Shown here piece after piece: positions 40,795 through 51,300 of a stretch of 64,000 nt of DNA; within the stretch, counting starts at the first letter, position 1, and each line of letters opens with the position of its first letter. The notes below the pieces were generated by a model. It ran no database searches, was not told where the DNA came from, and saw only the letters and a program-made list of their open reading frames with translations. The position numbers and the translations under genes were made by a program. The DNA lies in contig CP141140.1 of NCBI GenBank assembly GCA_035235625.1, positions 19,302,685-19,366,684 on the forward strand, given 5' to 3'. The stretch is from Saururus chinensis (taxonomy: Eukaryota > Streptophyta > Magnoliopsida > Piperales > Saururaceae).

Positions 40795-40935
40795 AAAATT
40801 CTTTTGTGACGTTGAAAAAGCTACTTCATCATTTTAAATCCGTTGATGAGTGGGACCCATACAAATGGGCCCACTCATCAACAGTTTTAAGATAAAGAAG
40901 TAGCTTTTTGACATTGATTTCTCAATGTCAGAATA
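40795..40935. mobile_element. Hairpin MITE with near-perfect arms
   Basis: Left arm TTGAAAAAGCTACTTCATCA then CCGTTGATGAGTGGGACCC. Right arm GGGCCCACTCATCAACAG then GAAGTAGCTTTTTGACATT. Arms of about 45-50 bp flank a loop of about 10 bp. Few differences between arms suggest a fairly young insertion. Confidence 0.7.
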
Positions 40936-41639
40936 GCGCTACTCGAGTATATATTATACTCTTACATGTCTTTTATAATATTATTATTTATTTATTTTTT
41001 AAATTAAATTATTTTGTTATTATTATAATTTATTTTTTATTAATTATTTTTAATTTTAGAATAAAGTAGTATATATTAAATTTTTACATTTATTCTAACT
41101 ATATTTATATGTTTTTGTCCGTGACTGTTGTGAATAAATGTGGGCGAATAAATACATGGTCTACATAAAAACGGATGGCCATTATGAATAAATATCTGCA
41201 TCAACGCCCATCCGTTTGCATCGTAAATATGGACAACTAAAATGTGGTAAAATAAGTATTAACATTTTTTTAAATTTAAGTAGACTAATTAAGGAAGTAA
41301 AATTTTTAAAATTTAATTAAAAAATGATTTAAACTGGTTTGAATTGGGCCAACTTTCATTTGTAGGATGCCATGATTCGAAAGGTTGATTCTATATATAG
41401 AAGGCAAGAAAAGTGGAATTTATTTTCCACTTTTTAATTGTAGTTTTAACTAATAAATTAGGCTATTAGTAGGAAAAAAATAAAATTTATATATTTTAAA
41501 AATAACACCTCCAACTAAATTAAGTGGGCCTAATATGCAAGGGCTAGCTAATAATCGACTCCCAAAACCTAAAATGTTAAAAGTGTTTTTCCTCTTCTTA
41601 CTGCCAATGAGCCATACGTAAATTAGGCATGACAGCCGT

Positions 41640-41760
41640 TTATCCATAAGATTGTGTATTAATAATTTAATATATGCATTATCGATCTCAAATATTAATA
41701 ATATTAAGGGTAACTTCCGCAGTTACGCTGAGTTCATTGTCCGATGGAGCACGAAAACGC
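41640..41760. mobile_element. Partial MITE, family B
   Basis: On the minus strand it reads GTGCTCCATCGGACAATGAA, then ATATTTGAGATCGATAATGC, the same order as the copy at 8503. The other half is missing or too decayed. Confidence 0.45.
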
Positions 41761-41879
41761 CTGGTTCACTAACTCGCCCAGGAACCGGGGATTCCTGAAA
41801 AGACCAGCCCGGAGGGGATTGGCTCGGTTCAAGGCCTTACTCCCGCCCCCAAAATTCATATTGATGGTTGCCCGTACAG

Positions 41880-42679
41880 GAGCGTCTGTAACGAATACTT
41901 AGCTCTCAAGCTGGTCGCCACCAGCGGCGATTCGTCTCTGTAGTCATTTCTCTCAGTCACCTTTCCCATGATGCTGATCTTTCTCTAACGGTATCGAAAA
42001 CTAGGTGAGGCCAATAAAAGCAAGCTCTTTTTCTTTTTTTGCGTGTCAAATTCGTGGGTTTTACGTTTGAATGGCGATGAGTGGTGGACATTAACGATGC
42101 TCTTCTTCAGATTTAAAGATTATTATGTTTGGTTTATTATGTGATTAGCGTTAAAGGATATGGGTCTTTGATGTGGTTTAAGGACTGCATCGAGTCGCTT
42201 AGAAGACTCTTACTGTTTGCGATAATGCCATAGTGAATATTTTTGCTTATTGCTCATGGAGTTTGAATTTCATGCATTTGTTTTTATTATCATAGTCACT
42301 GCCACCTCTTTTCCTTTTCCAAACTTTGCTGTTTTCTTCAGCACTTTGCTCTCGTCTGTAATTTGCAAACTCTAGTAAATGTGTGTTCTTTTGAATAGCA
42401 TACAATTGGGGATAACAAAGAAGTAATGCAATGTTCTTCTCATTTCCCAAACTTAATGTGTCGCAGAAATATTGTGGAAGCAGTGGCAGAAGCAGTTCTA
42501 GTGCCGTCCCTGACCAACACGGCCGGTAGTATTGTTTTGCTTCTTGAATATTTGAGAACTTTTCATGGAAAACAATTACTTTCGAGTTTTATAGTAGCTA
42601 TCATCTCGTCCAAGATATTTTCTTCTCTGGCACTTTTTCCACCTTGTGGCCTTCTGCATTTTACCAGCACATAAAGAAA
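41880..42679 (+). promoter_or_regulatory. 5' leader of the GTPase gene, probably with an intron
   Basis: The region around 41880-42000 (less AT-rich, TCTCTGTAGTCATTTCTCTC) looks like a first non-coding exon. A donor-like ACTAG|GTGAGG lies at about 42004. An acceptor-like TGCATTTTACCAG ends at 42667, 12 bases before the ATG. Inferred from splice signals only. Confidence 0.4.
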
Positions 42680-45522
42680 ATGAAAATGTTTTTGGCTCGA
42701 AGGATTTTTTCTCCTTCATGTTTAAAGCATTTCATTCCCCTACTCTCTTCCATTTCAAGGCCCAACCCCTCAGGTTCATTTAGTCTTCCCTCTTCTCCTG
42801 TTCTGAACTCAGAGCAAAATGATTTAAATCCCCAGAGGCATTTCTGCACCATTAGAAACTTCCGTAGTGATGGAGATGATGGTGAAGCCTCAACCAAACC
42901 TGTATGCCCTGGCTGCGGTGTGTACATGCAAGCTTCTGATCCCAAGCTTCCTGGATTCTTTACCAAACCATCCAAAAAGCCCCCTGATTACCGAGCACAT
43001 ATTGCCTGGATCCCTGTTGCTGATGAGTCTGAGATGTCCAACTCCATTAAAAAAGGTGAAATCCAAGAATCAGAGGAGAGTGTGGACGGTGGTCTTAGTA
43101 CTGACATTTCCGAGAGACCCGTTGTTTGTGCCCGGTGTCACTCACTTCGTCATTATGGGAGAGTGAAGGATGCTTCAGCTGAAAATCTCCTTCCTGATTT
43201 TGATTTTGACCACACAGTTGGTAGGAAGCTCATCACCGCAAGTGGGTCTCGCTCTGTTGTACTTATGGTGGTTGACGCAGCAGATTTTGATGGTTCTTTC
43301 CCTCGTAAAGTCGCCAGGCTTGTTTCAACCACTATAGAAAAGAACTCCACGGCATGGAAGCTGGGAAAGCCGGCAAATGTACCAAGGCTTATCCTTGTTG
43401 TGACTAAAATCGATCTTCTCCCATCATCTCTTTCCCCTACTCGTCTCGAGCACTGGGTCCGGCAGAGGGCTCATCAGGGTGGTTCCAATAAGATCACAAG
43501 TGTTCATTTGGTAAGTGCTGTGAAGGACTGGGGGTTGAAGAATTTGGTTGATGATGTGAGAGAATTAGCAGGGCCAAGAGGGAGTGTATGGGCTGTAGGA
43601 GCCCAGAATGCAGGAAAATCAACTTTGATCAATGCAATGGGAAGGTCTTCAGGGGGCAAGATTACAGAATTAACAGAGGCACCAGTACCGGGGACTACAT
43701 TAGGGATTCTGAAAGTGGATGGAATCCTTACTGGGCAGGCGAGATTGTTTGATACACCTGGGCTTTTACATCCATACCAGATCTCAACAAGGCTTACAAG
43801 GGAAGAGCAGAAATTAGTGCATATAAGCAAGGAGTTGAAACCGAGAACTTACAGAATTAAGGCAAGTTATTTGTTTTTGTTACCTTAACTATTTTGTAAT
43901 GGTGTTCTTACTCAATATTTACTTGTCCATTTTCTATTTCCTGTGTCAGCCCGAAATATAGCTGTGAGTTTGCCCTTTTGCTTTTAGTTGGGTGTCCTAC
44001 TCTTATGTAGTAGGTAAACATTTCCCTATTATTTGTGAATGTCCTTATTCAAAATAAAAATCGAGGTGGGGCTCGCTCATGCCTTGCAATGTGAATGTTT
44101 GTTCCACCTTGCAATCCTCTATTTTTGTGGCTGCTCAGACCTTGATTGTGAAGACTTGTGACAAATATTGTACCTTTGCTTTCAGTCAAAGAAAAGCTGC
44201 TGTGTGGTATAGGCAAAGTTGAACCTTAGATTATGGTGAAATAGCTCTTTGGTTTTTTTTTTCCTTAAAAAAATTATACTGTTGGACTGTTAATGTTCAA
44301 AATTGTGTCAATAAAAGTGAAGATGTCCTTGCATGGCTGGCCTGTTTGTGGAAAAGTATGTTTTTTTTAATGCTTATAAAGAAGTAAAAACATGTGAAGC
44401 TCAAGACCGTAGCCTTTTTTGACATGAGCACATTTTTTGTTCTGTATCAAGGAATTAGTAGCATGGTAGGGTTTATTTTGAGCATTTTTCCAGATTAAAT
44501 ATCCTTACCCTACGTAGTGGTTAATCACTCTTTCTACATTTGTTGTGATCTTCAAGTGCCCCTATATGTTTGATAACAATGGTCATTCAGTGTATGTTTT
44601 ATACTTTTTGTCCTCTTGTATTATTAAGCCAGTACAGAACTCTTTTTTTTTTGCATTTTAGAATAACTTTGCATTTGTTACTTGTGATGACTTTGGAAGT
44701 TGCTGGTTCTTATTTTGATCTGACTTCTTTGAAATGCTATTAACTATATTCTTCTTTATAAAGAAAGGAGAGATAATTTCTTAGGATTTTGAAAATTATG
44801 GTTTTTTTTCCAGCTAAGAATGTGGTTTTACCTTGTTAAACCAATTGTTTTGCTCATATAGTATCTATAATGTGTTGCAAAACAGGCTGGCCATTCAGTA
44901 CATGTTGGCGGGCTTGTAAGGCTGGATATAGAGAAAGCTTCTGTTGAGTCTATCTATCTTACAAGCTGGGCGTCGCCTCATATACCACTTCACATGGGTA
45001 GAACAGAAAATGCTTCAATGATGTTGGACACCCATTTCGGTTGCCAGCTGCAGGTACTCGCTGGGTTTTCATATTTAGAGTTTAACATTTATGTTATTAA
45101 TGATATATCTTTTGCCTTGATCCTCACTGCAGCCACCTATAGGGGAGAAGCGAGTTGCAGAACTTGGGAAATGGATGAGGAGGGAATTTACTGTTAGTGG
45201 GAACAGCTGGGACTCCAGTTCGATGGATGTGGCTGTGGCTGGCCTTGGATGGTTTGCTGTAGGACTCAAGGGAGAAGCTGTCTTGGGTGTGTGGACATAC
45301 GATGGAGTGGAGCTCACACTGCGCAGCTCACTGATCCCTCAAAGGGCAACTATGTTTGAAGTAACCGGATTCACAGTTTCAAAGATAGTGTCAAGAGCTG
45401 ACAAAGCGGTAAACAAGCTTCAGAGAAATAAAAAAGACAAGAAGGAAGATAATGACCATAATGAGATGATTACTAACGTGGGCCCAGCATTAACATTGGA
45501 TTTAGCTCCAAATGCTGGTTGA
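42680..45522 (+). CDS. Circularly permuted GTPase, YqeH/NOA1/BPG2 family, organellar
   Basis: Three exons (42680-43861, 44886-45053, 45133-45522), 579 aa, all phase 0. The first ~55 residues are basic and Ser-rich (MKMFLARRIFSPSCLKHF), a mitochondrial or plastid targeting peptide. Two CxxC pairs follow (Cys76/79 in CPGCG, Cys150/153 in CARC), the zinc-binding region of YqeH-like proteins. GTPase motifs come in permuted order: G4 TKID 242-245, G5 SAV 279-281, G1 GAQNAGKS 307-314, G2 Thr near PGTT 340, G3 DTPG 358-361. The C-terminal part (GGLVRLDIEKAS to VFWTYDG-like VWTYDGVEL) completes the family's usual length. Members such as Arabidopsis NOA1 and BPG2 act in organelle ribosome (rRNA) maturation. 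The start ATG could also be 42686. Intron 1 uses a GC donor (AAG|GCAAGT). NOA1 itself versus the BPG2 branch cannot be decided by eye. Confidence 0.9.
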
Positions 45523-46265
45523 GAATTGTTAATCTCCGTCAAAGCTTCTGTTAATCCGCTTGAAGATAAGGCCTATTCCATTAGGAACATGTCTGAACTC
45601 CAGAATTAGGCTCTTCTTTTGCAAAAGAATAAATAATTTGCCTAACATGGAAAATGAAAGACATGGAATGGCTTCTAAGGATGAGGCATTTTTTGGGACC
45701 TTCTATCTGAAACAACAGGCAAAAGCACGAAGGTTTTTGTTGGCTGTTATTTTAACTCCTCAATTTATGTGAAACCAGATTTTCCGTTGAGGAGAAATTT
45801 AGGCAAAGAAAAGGGTCGACGTTCATGAGGTATCTTCTAATGCAATTCTGGCAAAAGTGGTCTTGGTTTATATTTCACCTTTTTTTTAGATTAAAAGAGC
45901 ACAGCTTGCAATACGTGGGCTCACAATGGCACTCGTAAATCTGGTTCATGTTTAACTTTTTGCTTTGTAAAATTATGAGAGGAATGGTCCTTGGCGTATA
46001 ATCCATACCAACAGTATATATTAAACTAAATGTAAATTACATCATTAAATTATTTGTATGGTAAACATTAAATAAATATTAATTACCTGTTACATGACTT
46101 GGAGGTCTGTATTTTCCTCTCAAAATATCAAGTGGAACTATTCCAAAGTTATATGTTTTATAGCATAACTCTGCCTGCAAACCATTTGTAACTCCATTTT
46201 AAATATGTAATTATATTTTTTATTACAATTAAGTTTTTAATACAAGAATTTACTTAAAATATATT

Positions 46266-46464
46266 CTCTACATCTTAAATTAATAACTATATATGGCAAA
46301 AAAGTTTGTTCCATATTAATAGCTTTATTTTATTAAATTTATGTGGTTAAGTACTTAAAAAATAGTATCGTAAGTTTATTTTTTCTTCTTTTATATGGGG
46401 TTTTTCAATCAATTAGAACCAATGTTTTTTCAAATGTAACTATTAATATGAAATAGAGAAAGTA
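46266..46464. mobile_element. MITE, family A (~200 bp)
   Basis: TTGTTCCATATTAATAGC, TTATTTTATTAAATTTATGT, GGTTAAGTACTTAAAAAATA, ATCGTAAGTTTATTTTTTC, then GTAACTATTAATATG at the right end. Shares every block in order with the copy at 56525. Confidence 0.65.
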
Positions 46465-47285
46465 TTTAAACTATATAAAAAATAATATTTTAATATATAT
46501 ATTTAATTTTACTTTCTTATATTGTTGTACCTATGTCCAGTATTCGTGCTTCCTTGATGGAGAGATTTTTTATTTATTTATAAAAATATACATTCTTCAT
46601 TCAAAATCCCTATGGAATATGAAACAGTGACATGACAGCCTGGAGATGACAAGATATTAATAGCCAAAGATGGGAGAAAGAAGTAGTCATGTCTGATTAT
46701 ACCTGGAGTATTTAAGAACTCGATATTAGTAGGTTACTCAACTCTCATAATGTAGGAGAAGAAACATGTTTTTTTTTACAGCTTCTTGGCCACTTGGAAA
46801 TAAAATTGCCATAATTTTTTTGTACTTTTTTTTGACTTATTAGAATTCTATGTTGTAAATCATGAGTTAGACTCCATTTGAATTTTTAGTCAATGTCAAT
46901 AAGTGGGCTCACTCAACAATTGGTAAAAATTTCAACTCTAAATCAATGACTTAAAAATTGAAGAGCTTAAATGAATAGGTCTTTGCATATTATAATGATA
47001 CTAAATTTGGTAGACCTACAATATCAAAGTGGCTTTAAATCTCAATTGGTCTTCCTTTTTTTGTGACCTTTATAAATTTAAACTTAAAAATATAATTTCA
47101 ATTGTTGGTTTGAATGCAATATTAAATGGTGTAATAAAGGAGTACCTCACGGCTCAAATTTTGTAGACTTATTTTTTATGGTACTCTTTTAATTTTTCAT
47201 AGTCATGTCCTTTGTAAATATTGGCAAGACATAAAAAATTAACATCATAAAGTTTGTGTGAGGTTGATATTATGTTGATAATTTT

Positions 47286-47308
47286 TATATATATATATAT
47301 ATATATAA
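47286..47308. repeat. (TA)n microsatellite
   Basis: About eleven TA units in AT-rich intergenic DNA. Confidence 0.9.
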
Positions 47309-47521
47309 TAGTCTATACTAATTTTTTAAAATAAATTAATATTACTTTATTTAGAAAAATTAATTTAGATTATTAAATCTCGACATAACAAGACGACCTC
47401 CAAACCACTACATAGGATATTACAATTCTTAATAATTATGACACCCCCATCCACATATCCATTGGTAATAATCTTTGCTCTTTTGCTACTGTTTAGTTCT
47501 ATTTATTTAATGTTGGCTTTT

Positions 47522-47715
47522 TCTCTCCTTAACTCTTTTTACCAAAAAAAATTATTCTATTTTAATAACTTCATATTATTCAATTTAATTGGTTAGGTAC
47601 TTAAAAAAGTATATCCTCAGTTTGTTTTCCATTCTCTTAGAAAAGGGTTTGAAGATTTAGTAAAAACAACTATTTTTTTCCAAATGCTCTCTTATTCATT
47701 ACAATTATTAATATG
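47522..47715. mobile_element. MITE, family A
   Basis: TTCTATTTTAATAACTTCAT, AATTGGTTAGGTACTTAAAA, then a right end with ACAATTATTAATATG. Same order as other copies, with more changes. Confidence 0.55.
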
Positions 47716-47894
47716 CAACCAGAGTTGACAATTATAGCACACTAAGGAGAGAGAAAGAAAAATGGGGGCAGCCGTCATTGACCACTTGCATGCTAAGCGG
47801 CCTCTACTACAAATAACTTCATAGCTTAATCCGTGATCAATTTTCCTAGAGTTTTGCATGTGCTTAAAAATCTTTATATAACACAAAGAAGGAA

Positions 47895-48030
47895 ATTTTT
47901 TCATACTCACTTACAATGAGAGCCTAACCTAAGCAACATATAGAAATCCTTAATATTTAAGATCAATGGAGCTTGTACTAGCACAAGTTAGCGTCAATGT
48001 GCACTAGTGCAAGTATCGTCAATCCCACCA
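47895..48030. mobile_element. Partial MITE, family B
   Basis: CTTACAATGAGAGCC, then TAATATTTAAGATCAATGG and the dyad ACTAGCACAAGTTAGCG / GCACTAGTGCAAG. The right end is not clear. Confidence 0.45.
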
Positions 48031-48318
48031 AGAGAGAGGCAAGAGAAATGAACGAACTGCAATCACAAGGTAAACCATCATTTAATACTATACCGGTTTC
48101 TCGTATACATAAATATATATCAGTCCCGCTGAAGCAAATTTAATTACTAAAAAAACCGACAGAAGCTTTCTTTCGACCAGAGAAATCTTAAACAACAAAA
48201 ATAGACAAAAATCAAACGAGAAAAATGGCACTCAAAGAATGGCTGGCTTATCAATAATACCATATCTCATCCAACTTTTCTTTCTGTAAGCTGACTGCCG
48301 GGCGGGTCTCCACTAGTA

Positions 48319-51300
48319 TTAGAACCCAAATTTGGATCTCCCAAAGCCGAAGAAGGCGTTTGACGCTACCAAAGCCACTGTAACAAGCACAACAGCGAGA
48401 AGGGCCCACCACATCCATGCCTGAATCCTTCTCTTACCCCTGTTTCGAAGGGGCAGGGGTGGAAGTGCCACCTTCTTCACGGCCGCAGATTTAGAATATC
48501 TTCTCACAGTTGTAACAGGTTTTTCCTTGACTTCCGGTTCCTGAGCAGGTTCAGCTGGGCTATTTTGCTGAGCGACCTCATTAGATTCTGTTTCATCATT
48601 TTCACCTGAAACATCTCCCTGTATCCCTCTCTTTCTCTCCTTCTTCCTAGCTCTCTTTTCTCTTTCCTGCACAAAAGTTCATAACGTCCTTATATTTGAT
48701 CATAATTGGCCTTAATTTGTGCAAATAATACGTCTATAAGGGCAGATAAAAAGGACTATAAGCAGCAAAAAGTTTATATGATTTACCCTTTCTTTAAGCT
48801 CCATTTCTTTCTTCGCTTTAAACTCCGCACGAGCTTGGGCCTTTTCTGCATTTCGCCTCTTCCTCTCCTCTGCATCCTTGGCTTTAGTTATCTCCTCCAG
48901 CCGGCGCTGTTCTTTCAATTTGGCAGCTGCTTCTTCTCTTTGCCGCTCCTCTTCTTTCCTCGCTCGTTCTTCTTCCTTTCTTTTTAACTCCTCTTCCTCT
49001 TTACTCAGTTTCCTCTCCTTCAGCTCCTCTTCAGCCTCCTCTACTCTGCTGGAAACAGCAGTAGGGCCCACTACCAGAGAAGCAGGGTTACCAGCCTTTT
49101 TCTGCTTAGCAGGCGGATCTTTTGGCCCTAATGCTCCAATAGCCTTCCTCTCATTCTTTTCAGGCGTTACTGGTGCATCAGACAATTGTGAAGTGGATTC
49201 AGCATTAACTACCACAGGCGTAGTAACACGCGAAGAAGCATCAGTCCTCTCAGCAATAACACGAGGTGGTGGTAGTGCTTGTGGTTCCTCATCAGGTCCA
49301 AGCGCTGTTCCATCCAAGGTCCTTAGTCTCCTTATTGTGCTGACCATGTTATACTTGACATAATCTCTCCGAAACTGATCATCTTTGGCATATAATTGAA
49401 GTTTCGCCATCTAAACCAAGTATCACCTTCCTTAGAATTGACAGAAGTGCTTCATTCCCAAATAATTGAGGAAAAGAACAGAAAAGAAAGATCGGTACCT
49501 GATCATCATGGAATCGGAGGAGTGCTTTTGAGTCTCCAGCTGATTCAAGATTTGCAGCTACCTTCTGGTCTTCTTTGTATTGATAAAAATGTTTGCTCTG
49601 CAAACGCCAAAATGGTAAAATTTCTCTTTAGCATCACATGGAGGTAAGGAACTATAAAGTTGCAGAACCCAAAACATAGACATTAAGAATTTGAATAAAC
49701 AACATTTGTATTTTTGTGAAATTATTACCATAATCATGATTTCTAGGATCGTAGAAATAAGGATTATCAGCTCATTACTCCCATATTAGAATGTATCTGG
49801 TATAAACCTTTCCTGTATGTTCTCTTACAATAACTTCGCATAATTGTTTAGACTACAGCAAAGTCAACTGGTGATGTAAAATCCAGGCAGATGACCCAGG
49901 ATAGCTGGATAAGGTATAAATGATGACAATATTAATGTCATCGTATACTCACCCGTAAGTATATAAATGCGACATAAACAAGCGTCAAATGGAAGCAAAA
50001 CTTTCTTTTATAATTGTCTAATGCAGATAATAGTGGAAAAAGGGTTGCTAACAAGAACCAAATAATAGAAGCCACTTTAACATAATTTACTTAGACAGAT
50101 GGATCTTTTGAAAGAACTAAAACCGTCATCACACTTAGGGTGTACAACGATTCCATTTTTAAGCACCATGGTAAAAGGCAATTAGTTGCTTATGTTTTGA
50201 CAAAAACATTTCTTAACATTTACACCTTCCGTCAACATTTAATTCTCTGATTTTAAATAATAATAATAATAACAACAACAATGATAATAATAATAGAATT
50301 ATCACCTATTGATTGTCGGATTGCATGCATTTTTCTTAAAAATCAATCAACAAGCCACCCGATATTCCATTTCTCAACCGTTAATACATTCCAGCTAAAC
50401 CGGGATTACTAAAGTAGCTGTTCAAACACTGCCTTAAATATTACACTATTTTATATGCTACTATTAAACGGGATGGAGGGAGTATAGAATTTCATCAATC
50501 GTACCAAGAAGGCTGATATGTTGCAGCAATAGGACAGCAAGATTTCGATAATAAATCACTAGTTAACAATAACTAATTCTTTAACAATTATGAACCAACA
50601 TGATGTACCAATCTTGATAATTGTGTACGTCACCATAAACATGAGGATTTAATAAACTCTAATGAGATAAATTTTCTGCTGACACCTTTAATTATGTCAG
50701 TATTGATACCTAACGGATCAGAATGCATAAAAATAAACTGCACCAGGAAGAAAAATACTCTGATCATCGCCAAACATCCCCAAGTTTTTAATAAGATGAT
50801 AGAATAGACAGACAATGAAAACTCACAAACAGAATAAAATACCTTCTCAGCCATCTCTTTCTTAAGACTCTTAAACTCGGCATAAGCTTGTTGACGAAGT
50901 GAATCTACATCTTTGTATTGGCTTTGAAGCTTTTTCAAAGATTCAATTTCTTCATATTGCTTCCTCTTTACAGCTTTGCTTGCATCTTCAGATCTGACCA
51001 ATTCAACTCGGAGGGAATCTAACTCTGTCTTTAGGTGCTATAAACAGAAAACATAGGCCATCAGCATCTTCAAGAACATGATTAAAAAAAAGTCAAATTG
51101 TTGTAAAAGCAAATATAAGCAATACCTTCATACGTGCTTCAATGTTCTCTTTTTGCTCGAACACCTCCTGAAATTCAGACTGTGAACCCACGCTAGCACA
51201 AAGCTGCTCCCTTGCCTGCTTCATTTGTTTAATCTCACGTATTAGCTGCTTTTCATCTTTCAAAGCCATAGTCTCGTGTTGTATCTTGCGCTCCATGCCA

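Larger units (their letters stand above)
38600..41240. mobile_element. Candidate degenerate transposon carrying gene-like fragments
   Basis: The left margin has AGAGGTGTAAATGG, a hAT-like end, then words such as GTCCGTGTTCGCATCCGTTC. The right margin near 41110-41230 has ACGGATGGCC and GCCCATCCGTTTGCATCG, which look like the same subterminal family. Between them lie exon-like, less AT-rich pieces at 39080-39360, 39512-39730 and 40400-40740. I see no transposase, no target duplication and no clean right terminus, so this is tentative. Confidence 0.3.
45523..48318. other. Intergenic region between the GTPase and the pump-interactor genes
   Basis: Contains the GTPase 3'UTR in its first few hundred bases, two family A MITEs, a (TA)n tract, a family B fragment and the convergent end of the minus-strand gene. 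No gene seen. Confidence 0.55.

Noticed and set aside
8503..48030. CRISPR-like or bacterial features
   Set aside because: The short dispersed repeats are MITEs; introns, LTRs and plant protein families show nuclear plant DNA.
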